From Macrosoma leucophasiata (lineage: Eukaryota; Arthropoda; Insecta; Lepidoptera; Hedylidae), in assembly GCA_036365455.1 (NCBI GenBank), contig JAWQUS010000027.1:20324501-20388500 (forward strand): a stretch of 64,000 nucleotides of DNA, written 5' to 3'. The position numbers and the translations under genes are program-made. Shown here in pieces: positions 42,534 through 53,103 of the stretch; the stretch's first letter is position 1, and every line of letters starts with the position of its first letter. The notes beneath the pieces were generated by a model. The model saw only the letters and a list, made by a program, of their open reading frames with translations. It was not told where the DNA came from and did no database searches.

Positions 42534-45500
42534 TTAAATATACGATGAGCCGCTAGCGTGCAGTTTCATCCACCCTTTGAACATAGGAGAGTCCCACCGC
42601 TCGAACAATACCTTTAGGATACTGTTCGTGGTCTCCCGTAAACGCTTTAATAGCGAGGCGCACCGTTTTCTAATAATAGCATAAAAATCATCAGTGTGCG
42701 CCTCAGCAAACATAGTGGAAGCGCTACAAAAGCGTGGTAACCCCAACAATATCCTAAATGCATTGTTATACTGGATACGAAGCCCGCTGTATGCTCGCTG
42801 CGTATAACTAGTCCACAGGCTACACGTGTAGAAGGTCTGGCAATAGGCTTTGAATAATGTTACCTTTACTTGTGTATTACAACGTGCAAACCTGCGGGTC
42901 AGCATATTGCACCGAACAGACAGCGCCCTGCGCTCCCTCTCGATGTCTTCATTATCACGCAGGTCATCGGTCACCCAGTGGCCCAGATACTTAAATGAGC
43001 TGACCTGATTCAGACGCGTACCACAAAGAGTTACGGGTGGAACTTGAGAATAGCATTTACTGCCAGCTCTAAATACCATTAACTCACTCTTTTTCGCGTT
43101 GTATCTGAGCCCGTAGACTTCCGCATACGATTGGCATATGGACAGAAGTTTACGTAGGGCAGCAATCGATGGGCTCAGCAGCACCATGTCATCAGCATAG
43201 CTAATGTTATTAATACTTATCCCGTCTATGGAGCAGCCGACACCGCTGATGCTGAGCTCACCGATGAGCTTATTCATGTACAGGTTAAAAAGGCGGACTG
43301 AACTCACTCCCCCCTCACCCCGCACTCCAACCCGTACACGTCCGAATGTGCACCTGCCCATCTCACTCTGTTTTTTTGGTTACAATACCAATATCTAAAC
43401 AATGAGATTACTTCCGGTGGTACCTCCGTTTCATCTTGTAGTTTATGCCACAGCTTATCATATGATATCAGGTCAAATGCTTTTGTGAGATCGAGATAAC
43501 AAGCATAGACTGGTGTCCCCCGACTGGTATAGTACTGAACAGTTTGCTTGAGGCAGAGGATAGCAGTCTCCGTTGACAGACCTGGACGAAAACCAAATTG
43601 GGCGTCATGGAGTGCGACATGCTTCTCCAAATGCTTATCAAGCAAACTGTCCAGCACTTTCGCTATAATAGTAGCTAGTGATATCGGTCGATAATTAGAA
43701 AGATCCGATGCGTCACCTGTTTTATCTTTTACGATAGGTACAACTACAGTATGTGTCAGTTTCTGCGGTAGGAAACTATGGCTTATACATAGATTGAAAA
43801 ACATCGAGAGTACTCTAGGCAAGTGCACTCCCGCATTCTTCAAATGCTCAATGCTGAGATCATCATGACTCGGCGATTTGCCTCTCACCATCTTCTTGAT
43901 AATAGCAGCTTCTTCATGAGCGGAAAACCTGACTTTGAGTGCGGTAGGATGATTCTCAGCAGTGAGCATCTGAGACGCAGGCCCGAGCGGGGACTCAACT
44001 TTGAATTGCCGCTGAAATGCACAAGCTAGGTCATAAGGGTCATGTTCACCACCTACGCACGCAGGAAGGCTGGACTTTGGGTTCATTTTATTGGCATTTT
44101 TCCAAAAACGACTAAAATCTTTCTTACTGTGTTTTCCAGAATAATATTAATTTTTATTTGCGATTCATTGTTCTGGTAATAAGCTAGCTTCGACTTAAAA
44201 ATCTTTCTGGATTCACTCATTTCATTGTGGTAGAGTTCCAGTGACGGAGCTCGCGGGCGTAGGCACCACCGCATTACCTAATATACTTGCCGCTAAATGG
44301 TAGTGTTTAGCACTATCGTGTTCCGGTCAGGTGGTAATGTACGGCCTTGTAATTTCAGGCACAGAGGCATACCACCTAATGCCTCAGGAGTGACAGCGCA
44401 TCTGCATTTTGACCTCTGGTCATTGTGTGGGTGTCTATAGGCTGCAGTCATCACTTAACATCAATGTGAACTGCATGCTTGTTTGCCACAAAAAAAAAAA
44501 AAAAAAAAAAAAAAATTGTAAACATAACCAGAATTCGGTTTGTCAGCCAATAACCACTCTTGAAAACAAAGTCGAGACCTTCTGTGAGCGTCACTGACAT
44601 ATCGGTTCCATCCAGTCACGTATTTACCTTTACATTTTTTATGTTTAAGAACACAAAAACTAGTTTTTGCGGCCTTAGACAGACAATTTACAATGCTATC
44701 ATACATTTGACTCAATAAACACTTATGTTCATTATTATTACACATTCCGTTTGCACAATTTTGAAATTCGGGGGGAAAATTTATTAATCTTAATTTCGAG
44801 TTACAATGAAGCGTGCACTTATCTTGTTGCTCTGAGTTTCTTTCAATCCATTTAATGCTATTAAAAGGAACATCACTATGCCTTGTAGTCTGTGTATATG
44901 TAGTTTGAATGCAATCAAAATTACACGTTATCAACAAAGGATAGTGGTCGGACCAGTAGGTATCATAAAGTACGGATGCACTTAATATAGCTGACCGCGC
45001 AGCGTTTGTCACTACGCAGTGATCGAGCCAGCGACGGCTACCGCTCGCCGCACAAACAAATGTGTAGGAGTCAGCCGGTAAAAGTTTCATGTCCATGCAC
45101 GACCAAGACTGCTCCACACAAAATGTCAATAACTCAGTAGAGAACAGCTTACCTGGATGAGCGTTGAAGTCCCCGAGTATAATCACTGAATCCACATCGT
45201 CACCATCAATAATCGCATTAAGCTCACCTAAACACTCGGTAAATTCACATAGGTTATCATGTGAATTAGTAGGCATATATACCGTTAACACTAAAAGAGA
45301 GCGGTTGTCTTGCACTATTTTTATCGCTGCAATGCGCACACTCTTGCACGGGATAATAGAAACGTTCGGAAACACTGCAGTTCTCCATAGCAAGGCCACA
45401 CCACCGTGCGGCCTTCCTCGGAGGATGCCGGCAGAGGTGTCAATCGATGATTTTCCGGTGAAGGAGAATGCAGCATCAATGTTGCCCAGTATTGGGATGT

Positions 45501-45627
45501 CGTGCTCCAACAACCACGTTTCCTGCAGCGCTACGATGTCAGCTTGTTTACAAAGCCTTCTCACACAGTCGAATGACCTCATAACATTTTTACAGTTAAA
45601 TGATATTAGTTTGGTTGTCTGACACAT
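42534..45627 (-). pseudogene. LINE D ORF2: endonuclease and reverse transcriptase
   Basis: Endonuclease part (45627-44510): LISFNCKNVMRSFD (N), VALQETWL (E), LTVYMPTNSHDN, VIILGDFNAHPG (D, N), SRRWLDHCVV and YWSDHYPLLI (final D, H); all active-site blocks are visible. A TGGTGG element interrupts after GYVYN. The frame resumes at EMSESRKIFKSKLAYYQ, then the RT part (44086-42534): HTVVVPIVKDKTGD, NYRPISLATIIAKVLDSLL, AQFGFRPGLSTETAI, CYLDLTKAFDLISYDK (motif A), YADDMVLLSPS (motif C) and FKYLGHWV. One frameshift lies near 43320-43350, at motif B (GVRGEGGVSS). About 1,000 codons remain. ORF2 overlaps the end of ORF1 slightly. Confidence 0.88.
44220..44510 (+). mobile_element. TGGTGG element inserted in LINE D
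   Basis: Lacks the first few bases (ATTGTGGTAGAGTTCC) and ends TTTGCCAC plus a run of about 28 A's, the longest here. ATTG on both sides suggests a short target duplication. Removing it restores LINE D codons GYVYN-EMSES. Confidence 0.85.
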
Positions 45628-46320
45628 TTAAATTGTTTGTTTTCTGCATGCTCCGATAACTACGCTTCATTGTAGTCCGGCCGAATTCAACAAAGCGCCG
45701 ATACCTTACTCCATCAGGCCAAAAATCATCCCTTAAAAATGTGTCGACCTTACATTTAGGCACAAATATTTTATATGCATTATAATCCTTCGTTATTTTC
45801 ATAGTAATTTTTTCCAAGTCAATATCTATGTTCGTTTTACTAGTGATGTATTTCTTTATATCGCATACGGTCGTCTCCTTGGAAACGTTATTGATGTAGA
45901 TCGGAATTTTAATATCTGCGGCCTTAATTAGAATTAGTTTCCACAATAGCGTTTCCAGTTTTTCTAATAAAACGATTTCTCAATCTTCTTTTTTGTACAA
46001 GTATAAATGCATCATCATGTGCTTGTGAATTAAAATTTGCTTCGCTCTCACTTACTATTTCACAGTAACTTTTAACATTCTCAGTCCGGGTTATTTGTGT
46101 GGAACCATTGAGTAAAATTTTACGGATAACACGCTCTGCCGCCAGGCCTGCGGCGGATATGGCAGAGGCGGCGGCCGCGGCGGGTGAGGTAGACGCGGGA
46201 GTCGCGCCAAGTTCACGGTCAATCAGTGACGTCATCACAGCTGAGCGCTGCGCTCCATCGGAACAAGTGCCGTTGGATTCTCGGACATTTTTGAAGTACC
46301 CTCATCAGAAAAAGTAACAA
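45596..46320 (-). pseudogene. LINE D ORF1, frameshifted
   Basis: Three frame segments: N-terminal VVTFSDEGTSKMSENPTAL (to about 46245); a middle RELGATPASTSPAAAAASAI ... FILVQKRRLRNRFIRKTGNA (46238-45924); and a C-terminal IKIPIYINNVSKETTVCDIK ... FWPDGVRYRRFVEFG (45910-45596). The last segment resembles the conserved C-terminal region of insect LINE ORF1 nucleic-acid-binding proteins. The breaks are single-base type shifts. Ala-rich and Ser-rich low complexity marks the middle. Confidence 0.7.
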
Positions 46321-46368
46321 CTTTTTTTGGCGGAGAAACAATTGTATTTGTTCTTTGCGTTATTTTAA

Positions 46369-46385
46369 TAATAATAATAATAATA
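46369..46385 (+). repeat. TAA microsatellite between two LINEs
   Basis: About 6 TAA/AAT units between the 5' end of LINE D and the start of the RLE-type remnant. A shorter AATAATAAT run lies at 48343-48351. Confidence 0.85.
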
Positions 46386-47530
46386 AGGGGGCAGAGCAGC
46401 TTGTGGCGAGCTGTTGGTGAGTAGCGACACCACCCCCTACCATCATCTCGAGTTACTCCGAGAGAACTGGGCTCCGCCTCGTCCGCCACACAGAGGTACG
46501 ACCGGACAGAGCATCAGGTCTCTCACCTCTGGCTTGCCTTCATTGGCCGGTCAGAGTGGGGCGCTAGAGGTATGGCATTTGCAGAAATTTAGATAATAGG
46601 CTGTTGTCTAAATTTCTGAAAGAGCCATACACTCGGGGGTGGAAGTGTCTAAAGGCATAATAGCGGGGAAGCCCGCTCCGAGCTCGAGATTACTCGCTCG
46701 TGATGGTGAAACCGGGGCCACACCTCTCGACACCCCCAGCCTCTCTCAACAGTGTTGCCCCCTGTCGACCATCGGGTTGGCTGTTTGGGGGGCCCACCAA
46801 GGAGAGGCGAGTCACCACCTGCCTAAAGTAGGATTCGATAATGTGAGATGTTGAATATAGGCAGGTGCCGGATCTCACTCCATAGGCCCAGCCAGCTAGT
46901 CCCCCCAGTTCACCCACATAGCCCAAAGTTTGGCAAATCACTTTTCATTACAATAGTCCCATTATATTCTGCGGGGTCTGTCTGTGTCTGTATTAACTAT
47001 TGATGCAGTCAGAGAGAGGTCCCGCCGAATATAACCCATTACAAAGTAGATCAAAATTCTCGAAAGGGCCTCTACGTGTTGGACCCCCCATGTCCCCGCG
47101 CAAGCCTGACAAAGGTCCAGGTCAAGTCAATAAGACAGGACTATTGTTGCCAATAAGCCTGATATAGTGGTGATAGATCGCTCGGAGCGCCGCGTAATGA
47201 TGATCGACATCACCGTCCCGCATGATGAGAATCTCGTGAAAGCCGAAAAAGACAAGGAAATAAAATATCTTGATCTGGCTCACGAGGTTGTCGCCATGTG
47301 GGATGTGGATTCGGCCAGCATTGTGCCGATAGTCGTATCGGTGAACGGGCTGATAGCGAAGAGCCATCTCAAGAGGCTCTCGCTAGGTGGATGGATCAAG
47401 GGCCTGATGCAGAAGGCAGTGCTCCTTGACACGGCGCGAATAGTGAGAAGATTCCTCTCTCTGCGTCCCTAACCACCGGTAGCATGGACCCTGTTCCCGC
47501 TGCCGGCGGCAAACTATTTTTTATTTTTAT
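46386..47530 (+). mobile_element. RLE-type LINE remnant (R2/R4/Dong-like)
   Basis: A GC-rich, mostly non-coding 5' part (46386-47130), including an inverted pair AGAAATTTAGA/TCTAAATTTCT near 46590-46615, is followed by the protein fragment at 47134-47472 and a short 3' region. Most of the reverse transcriptase is missing. The position next to TAA repeats recalls the Dong element of silkworm, which is known from TAA repeats. The clade assignment is inference. Confidence 0.5.
47134..47472 (+). pseudogene. C-terminal endonuclease-like fragment of an RLE LINE
   Basis: 112 open codons from a stop at 47131: DRTIVANKPDIVVIDRSERR, VMMIDITVPHDENLVKAEKD, KEIKYLDLAHEVVAMWDVDS, IVPIVVSVNGLIAKSHLKRL and ARIVRRFLSLRP. 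PD (47158-47163) followed after a short loop by a D-x-T/A strand has the layout of a PD-(D/E)xK-like nuclease, as in restriction-like endonuclease LINEs. The pattern NKPDIVVxD...IDxxVPxDxN...KxxKYxDL is common in such C-termini. The frame ends in a natural stop. Confidence 0.6.
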
Positions 47531-47534
47531 ATAA

Positions 47535-48272
47535 TAGGTTGGGGAAAAAGTCTTTTCGCATTATAGTATGTATGAACTTGTAATAAAATCTCTTTGGCTG
47601 TAGTATTTGTATCTGGCTGGTTTTGGTATCATTGAAAGTTAACATTTTAAAGAACATAATTCCAAATTCAAATTAGGCAAATGTGTGATTTTCATTTGTT
47701 TTTCGTACTGTCAAGATGAGTGAATCTAATGAAGAAATTCGATACATTTTAAAATTTTACTACAAAAAAGGTAAAAATGCAACGCAAGCTGCGAAAAAAA
47801 TTTGCGATGTTTATGGACCTATGGATGCCATTTTTGAAAAAGTGGAGCAAGATCGACATATCAGTAGTTACGACGTAGCTGAAAAACTGAGAATTGATCA
47901 CAAAACAGTTTTGGCGCATTTGAAAAAAGCTGGGTACAAAAAAAGCTCGATATTTGGGTACAACACGAGCTCACTGAAAGAAACCTAATGAACCGTGTAC
48001 TCATTTGTAATTCTTTATTACGACGTAATGAAACCGAATCATTTTTGCAGAAGCTGATAACTGGTGATGAAAAGTGGATCACGTACGACAAGAACGTGCG
48101 AAAAAAGTCGTGGTCAAAGGCCGGTCAGGCTTCACAGACTGTGATGATACAAGATGGCAAAAGGTTATCGAACAAAATGAAACATACATACTTTAGTTAA
48201 ATTTAAATAAACTATATTAAAAAATCTTTTGAATTATCTTAAAAAATGCGAAGAAACTTTTTCCCCAACCTA
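47535..48272 (+). mobile_element. Mariner 3, internally deleted
   Basis: 734 bp between TA dinucleotides, with the same ends as mariners 1 and 2. Transposase remains: start MSESNEEIRYILKFYYKKGK (47716), a deletion after ICDVYGP that joins MDAIFEKVEQD, then first-D block LITGDEKWITYDKN, then a second deletion from SQTV to the last 20 codons. D2 and D3 are gone. The intact ends make it a MITE-like derivative. Confidence 0.9.
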
Positions 48273-48702
48273 ATTTATATATTTATTTTTGATACTTATA
48301 TATGTAAAAAAATAGGAAATAAGGTTTTAAATAAATAAGTGAAATAATAATAATGCATCTGCATTTTTACCTTGATCTTTGTGTAAGTGTCTATAGACTG
48401 CAGTCATTACTTAACATCAATATGAACTGCATACTTGTTTGCTACTTCCATTACATAAAAAAGACGTAAGCAATTATTCATTGTAACACTTTGTACGGAA
48501 ACGTCGAAACCGGTTCAACCGAACATGAACAATAGCAATACCATAATTTGTCTTCCGAGAAGGTTGCAGTCTAGTTTAATAGTTTAACGAGTTTCGGCTC
48601 ATTAAATATTGTTGCGCAGCTGTGCTCTTGGGTTTCATTTGCGTTTTGAACCTTTCTCGTACAGTTGTCAAGCGTTTTTATAGTGATTTCCCTTCTAATA
48701 AC

Positions 48703-48790
48703 TTTATTTATTTATACTTTAGCACATACAAAAGGAACAAAAGGCTGACTTAATGCCTCTGAACATTATCTCCCAGTCAACCATTGGGTA
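48703..48790 (-). repeat. LINE 3' UTR fragment, LINE B family
   Basis: TTTATTTATTTATACTTTAG, GGCTGACTTAATGCC and CTCCCAGTCAACC match the 3' end of LINE B at 32060-32145 in the same orientation. Confidence 0.65.
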
Positions 48791-48866
48791 GGAAAGAAAG
48801 GCGACGAAAAGGTACTGAAATATGAAAAGATGAGCGATTTAACTTGGAAAAGAAAATTAATAATTT

Positions 48867-49179
48867 AACGTAAACAGTAATCAGTAATCCCCGAAGGGGT
48901 AGGCAGAGTAAATGCATGCATTCAAGCATACATTCAAAAACTTACAACTCGCCGGTTATGTTTTTGGCATATGTAACAGGTGGCGAACCTGTTGCCATCA
49001 CCGGGCACATTACCAAACTCCGAGGCACTGGGAAACTTCCAGAAAATGAAAAAAGCCCAACAGAACCAGAGATAAAAGATTTTAAACCGTTATCTCTGCT
49101 AGCCCCCGACCCAGGAATCGAACCCAGGACCTCCAGCGTAATAGTAGTGGCCTGCTACCACTACGCGACTAAGGCAGTT
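48867..49179 (-). mobile_element. T1 SINE, full length
   Basis: From AACGTAAACAGTAATC at the 3' end to CTAAGGCAGTT at the head; box B CTGGGTTCGATTCCTGGG and box A-like TAGTCGCGTAGTGG on the minus strand. Confidence 0.85.
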
Positions 49180-49343
49180 AATAATAATTTAATGTTATTT
49201 TATATTATTATTTTTTATAATTTAACATAATAATAATTAAAATAAATATAACTAGGAACATATTATTTTGTAGTGGTTGCCGCTAATAATAATAAAATAT
49301 ATATAAGTACAAATATGTACATAAACTATATTTACACAAATAA

Positions 49344-49773
49344 TCTATACTAATAAATATAATTGGAGTGTCTGTTTGTTATATTAAAATAACCGCTTTT
49401 TGCTAAATGCATATGTATGTATACACGGTACATATACCAAAACAACAGTTTGTACAATTTTTGTCTGTCTGTTAGGCGGGGCTAATCTTGGGAACGGCTA
49501 AACCAATTTTGACGGGACTTTTACTGGCAGGTAGCTGATGTGATAAAGAGTAACTTAGGGTACATTTATCTCCATACATACATACATACATACTTACATA
49601 CAAATAAATAGAATTGGAGTGTATCCGACTTTCACGGGACTTTCACTGGCAGATAGCTGATGTAATAGGGAGTAACTTAGGCTACTTTTATACTAGCTGC
49701 GCCCACGACTTCTTCCGGGTAGATACTGAACAATCATATTTTCTCACGTGGACGAAGTCGCGGGCACAGCTAG
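49344..49773 (+). mobile_element. Helitron-like element, type A, internally duplicated
   Basis: TCTATACTAATAAATATAAT start and GACGAAGTCGCGGGCACAGC-TAG end between A and T. AATTGGAGTGT, GACGGGACTTTTACTGGCAG and GAGTAACTTAGG each occur twice, so two partial copies are fused, with ATAC repeats between (49570-49600). Confidence 0.68.
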
Positions 49774-49854
49774 TATATATAAATATATACAAAATAAGGA
49801 TTTATTCAATAATGAGACAGATAATTTATTGGCCATGATTCACGAAATTGATTT

Positions 49855-50170
49855 CAGAAAGTGGTAGCCAATCTTGGTTGTGAAAGCAATTTTACTCTGA
49901 GCTTTCCTTAACTTTACTGTCGTAGCATTATATTAGATCTTAATTAGGTTCTTTTGCACTAAAATTTTTTAAATAACATAATCGAGTTATTTACAAAAGT
50001 TATAACAGCTATATTAACCTTAACAGTTACTGCAGAATACGTTGCACCTGTGTAGAAGAGCTCTTACTGAGTTTGTTGGGTAGCGGAGTTCTTCTCAGTA
50101 GTGACTGCACTTGGAACTCTGCTAAGTGAATAACATTGATCTTGACGAATAAGTTTTTCTTTTTCTTCAT
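49855..50170 (-). repeat. Repeat shared with 57690-57800
   Basis: GAGTTTGTTGGGTAGCGGAG, TTCTTCTCAGTAGTGACTGC and AACTCTGCTAAGTG are the reverse complement of CACTTAGCAGAGTTCC, TCACTCCTGAGAAGAATTCC and CCATCAAACTCAGTAGG near 57710-57770. Type unknown. Confidence 0.5.
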
Positions 50171-50208
50171 TTATTATCATTGAAGGAATTGAAAAATTTT
50201 ATGTTTTT

Positions 50209-50502
50209 TCTTTTTTTTTTTTTTATGTTATGGAAGTGGTAAACAAGCATGCAGTTCACATTGATGTTAAGTGATAACTGCAGCCTATAGACACCCACAC
50301 AAAGACCAAGGTCAAAATGCAGATGCGTTGCCACTCCTGAGGCCTAAGATGTTATGCCACTGTGCCGGAAATTACAGGGCCGTACATTACCACCTGACCG
50401 GAACACGATAGTGCTGAACACTACCATTTAGCGGCAAGTATATTAGGTAATGCGGTGGTGCCTACGCCCGCGAGCTCCGTCACTGGAGCTCTACCACCAG
50501 TT
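50209..50502 (-). mobile_element. TGGTGG element, full length
   Basis: T run, ATGTTATGGAAGTGGTAAAC, to GGAGCTCTACCACCAGT. Near consensus. Confidence 0.9.
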
Positions 50503-50804
50503 ATGTTCTAACCAAATAGTTTAAATTTTAATTTTTAATTTACTATTAATATATGATTTTGCTTTTACTATATGTAATGGTTATTTAAAAAAAAAAAATT
50601 AAAAAAAAAAAAAAAGTATCTGTAAAGATCTATTCGAAATAAAAATATTTTCTATTTCTATTTCTATTTCTATTGCAAACTTGCAAGCCGTGCAATCGGG
50701 AATTGTATTCATAATGTAGGTACATCGGATATTCTCAGCAGTTTTTTATTTCATACTTCTAATTGCGCGATTGGAAATAAATATGAGTGAATTTTTTGCT
50801 TCAT

Positions 50805-51219
50805 TTTAGCGACAAACGTTTCAAAACTCTTCATTACAAAACCAACGTTTCAAACGATTTCGTTTCACATCTCAACTTTCCACAACTAGATCACTACATA
50901 AATATTATTCACTTGACAAACAGATTATTACAAAACTATTCATTTCATAACTCATCACTTCATAAATAATTTCGTTGTATAAAATATTCTCATATTTTAC
51001 GACATAGTCAGGTTAGGTAGAAGGGTGTTAGGTATTTTTTTTGCTGACAGTATTAATTATTATTTTATACATTAACGTAATCAAATGTTTGCGAAATAAT
51101 TAATATACGAATCGTTGAGTTGTGACATGATACGTTTGCGGAATTATATATTTGTGGAATTAATAGTGTACAAAACGTTGGTTTTGAAATGAAGATTTGC
51201 GTAACGTTTGTCGCTGAAA
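50805..51219. mobile_element. MITE with about 45-bp inverted ends
   Basis: Left TTTAGCGACAAACGTTTC ... TTCATTACAAAACCAACG; the right, reverse-complemented, TTTCAGCGACAAACGTTACG ... TTCATTTCAAAACCAACG. 415 bp, CAT on both sides may be a 3-bp duplication. No coding; the 60-codon frame near its left end is incidental. Confidence 0.72.
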
Positions 51220-51798
51220 CATAAGTGAACCGAATTTTTACGATGCGCTTGCACGCCGACAGATAAAAGCAATAGTCTGAAGTTATTTGCTTAATTTTTT
51301 CCTAACTGCCCATATCGCACTTCACAATTTTCCCATGAAGAAGGTTGGTATCTCGTTCTAGTCACGTGATCACGTTGTGTGACGTCATGCTTGATTCATG
51401 ACAGAATTCGCCATTTTGAATCAAATAATCAATTTTGTATTTGGGCTTTATAATTATTTTCATAACAAAATTAAACATATTGCAGCATGATAACTTCTAC
51501 ATGCAGGCAGACTGGCAAAGCTTCAAATTTCCTTTTAATATTATCTGGATATTTTGTAAGGAAGCAATCTGATCTCAGGGGATCCGCAACATATGAATAT
51601 AGTAAAAGGTCGCCATCTTAATCTAATACGTAAATTGGGAGGCGGGAAACGTATTTCAACAGTATAAGCACATTACAGAACAGCTGCATCTATTAATTTC
51701 TTGTGTTTTTTAATTATCAGGATAAGGTATGAACGAAACTTCTTAAATGAACGAAATCATTCTGAGAATCAAAAATGTTCGTGGTAATTTATGACATA
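51220..51798. other. Unassigned stretch
   Basis: No repeat family or coding motif recognised between the MITE and the BEL/Pao remnant. Confidence 0.4.
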
Positions 51799-51803
51799 AT
51801 AGG

Positions 51804-52115
51804 TGGTACAAAAGGGGGTCTTCAGGTTTCGCTTCAATAACTCGTTTTATTTAAAATAGATTACACGTTTATTACTTGATTAACAATGTAATACGAAATG
51901 AAGTAACAACAAAGATCCGGTAATTATATTCGATAGTTAGATTCGGTAGTTAGATTCGGCAGTAGTCGCGCTCGCCCATTGAAGGTCCTTATATACCTAG
52001 ACTAACGGTACTCCTTTACTATCGTCGTCGCTAGGTGGCGCAGCAGCTCCTCCAACTGACACGCCCCCAGCCGTCATGACACCAGCCGTTAGGTGTCATG
52101 TAACGAGCGTTAACA
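51804..52115 (-). repeat. 3' LTR of BEL/Pao element
   Basis: On the minus strand starts TGTTAACGCTCGTTACATGA and ends CCCCCTTTTGTACCA. Contains GTCATGACACCAGCCGTTAG in plus orientation. Differs from the 5' LTR by only a few substitutions over 245 shared bases, so insertion was fairly recent. Confidence 0.85.
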
Positions 52116-52116
52116 T

Positions 52117-52477
52117 GCCCCCGGCCTTGGAAGCACCAGCTTTCAACATAGCGGGATTCTCGAGCGGGATTGGCAAAGGGCATAATTTTGCAAATGACCT
52201 TCTGACTGGACCCGTAGAGGTTGCGATAACGGCGACTCGAAAAACTCCATCGGCCCGTGGGAAGACGTGACCAATGCGACCCAGACGCCATTTTAAGAGT
52301 GGCAAACTCTCCTCCTTTATGCAGGCTGCCCAATACAATGAAATCCCGATTTGATTTCCATTTTCTTCTTGGTTCCGAAATATACTCCTTAGACCATCAC
52401 CGCCAGGAAGGTTGACGTAGCTGCTCAACTCGGTGATAGCTAGACAGTCGTGTCGTTTCCGGTTCCGCCAAATCATG
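52117..52477 (-). pseudogene. BEL/Pao pol C-terminus
   Basis: The frame reads IKEESLPLLKWRLGRIGHVF, PRADGVFRVAVIATSTGPVR and RSFAKLCPLPI. The order PxxWxLGRI-xxxxPGxDGxxRVxxVxTxxGxxxRxxxKLCxLPI is the conserved end of BEL/Pao polyproteins, following the integrase. A purine-rich stretch (GGCCGGGGGCA on the minus strand, before the 3' LTR) may be the polypurine tract. Only about 110 codons are left. Confidence 0.82.
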
Positions 52478-52722
52478 ATTACTTGATTAACAATGTAATA
52501 CAAAATGAAGTAACAACAAAGATCCGGTAATTATATTCGATAGTTAGATTCGGTAGTTAGATTCGGTAGTAGTCGCGCTCGCCCATTGAAGGTCCTTATA
52601 TACCTAGACTAACGGTACTCCTTTACTATCGTCGTCGCTAGGTGGCGCAGCAGCTCCTCCAACTGACACGCTCCCAGCCGTCATGACACCAGCCGTTAGG
52701 TGTCATGTAACGTGCGTAAACA
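52478..52722 (-). repeat. 5' LTR of BEL/Pao element, truncated
   Basis: Starts TGTTTACGCACGTTACATGA on the minus strand and is broken after CAAGTAAT, where the full LTR would continue for about 67 more bases. Confidence 0.82.
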
Positions 52723-52824
52723 ATAGGTAAAATAAATGGCATATTTTTGTCACTTTTGTCCATCCGTGCGAAGCCAGGCGGTTCGCTTGTCTCACCCACG
52801 TTACATTTCGACAGGTAGGTTCTT

Positions 52825-53103
52825 TTTTTATGTAAGGTAGGTGGTAAACAAGCGTGCAGCTCACATTGATGTTAAGTGATGACTGCAGCCTATATACATA
52901 AAAACCAGAAGTCGAAATATAGATGTGTTGCCAGCCCTGAGACCTAAGGAGTCATTTGTCTCTGTGATAGTTATTACGGGGCCATACATAACCATCTATC
53001 AGGAACACGATAGTGCCGAACACTATCATTGAGCGGCAGTTAGATTAGGTAATGCGGTAGTGCCTACGCCCACGAGCGACAACTTTGGAACTCTACCACA
53101 AGT
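52825..53103 (-). mobile_element. TGGTGG element, diverged
   Basis: T run and GGTAGGTGGTAAACAAGCG to GGAACTCTACCACAAG; alternative sub-family (TGATAGTTATTACGGGGCC). Confidence 0.8.

Larger units (their letters stand above)
42284..46368 (-). mobile_element. LINE D (CR1/Jockey group), nearly full length
   Basis: The minus-strand order is ORF1 (46320-45596), ORF2 (45627-42534), 3' UTR and a tail seen as T's and ATTTATTTATTTAATT at 42284-42307. The total is about 4.1 kb including a 0.29-kb SINE-like insertion in ORF2, so this is the most complete retrotransposon of the window. It landed within a TGGTGG element. Confidence 0.85.
42115..48463 (+). mobile_element. TGGTGG element split by 6.07 kb of nested elements
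   Basis: The left part is 42115-42283, ending CTCAGGAGTGGTA. The right part is 48353-48463, starting ATGCATCTGCATTTTTACC and ending CTTCCATTACAT plus A's. Joined, they give the family order (GTGGTA then ACGCATCTGC) with neither gap nor overlap. Everything between came later: LINE D, the RLE-type remnant and mariner 3. Confidence 0.75.
51804..52722 (-). mobile_element. BEL/Pao LTR retrotransposon, internally deleted
   Basis: A 5-bp duplication ATAGG stands at 51799-51803 and 52723-52727. The complete 3' LTR is 51804-52115 (312 bp, TGGTAC...TTAACA). The 5' LTR copy, 52478-52722, lacks its U5 end. Only about 360 bp of internal sequence remain, carrying the end of pol. So primer-binding site, gag and nearly all of pol were lost in one deletion that also took part of the 5' LTR. 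A 5-bp duplication fits this superfamily. Confidence 0.85.

Noticed and set aside
43823..44029. Plus-strand frames over LINE D (also at 45164-45622)
   Set aside because: They are antisense to the LINE D endonuclease and RT, which have the recognisable motifs.
51871..52722. Simple 245-bp tandem-type direct repeat
   Set aside because: The 5-bp duplication ATAGG, TG/CA ends and BEL/Pao coding between the copies make them LTRs.
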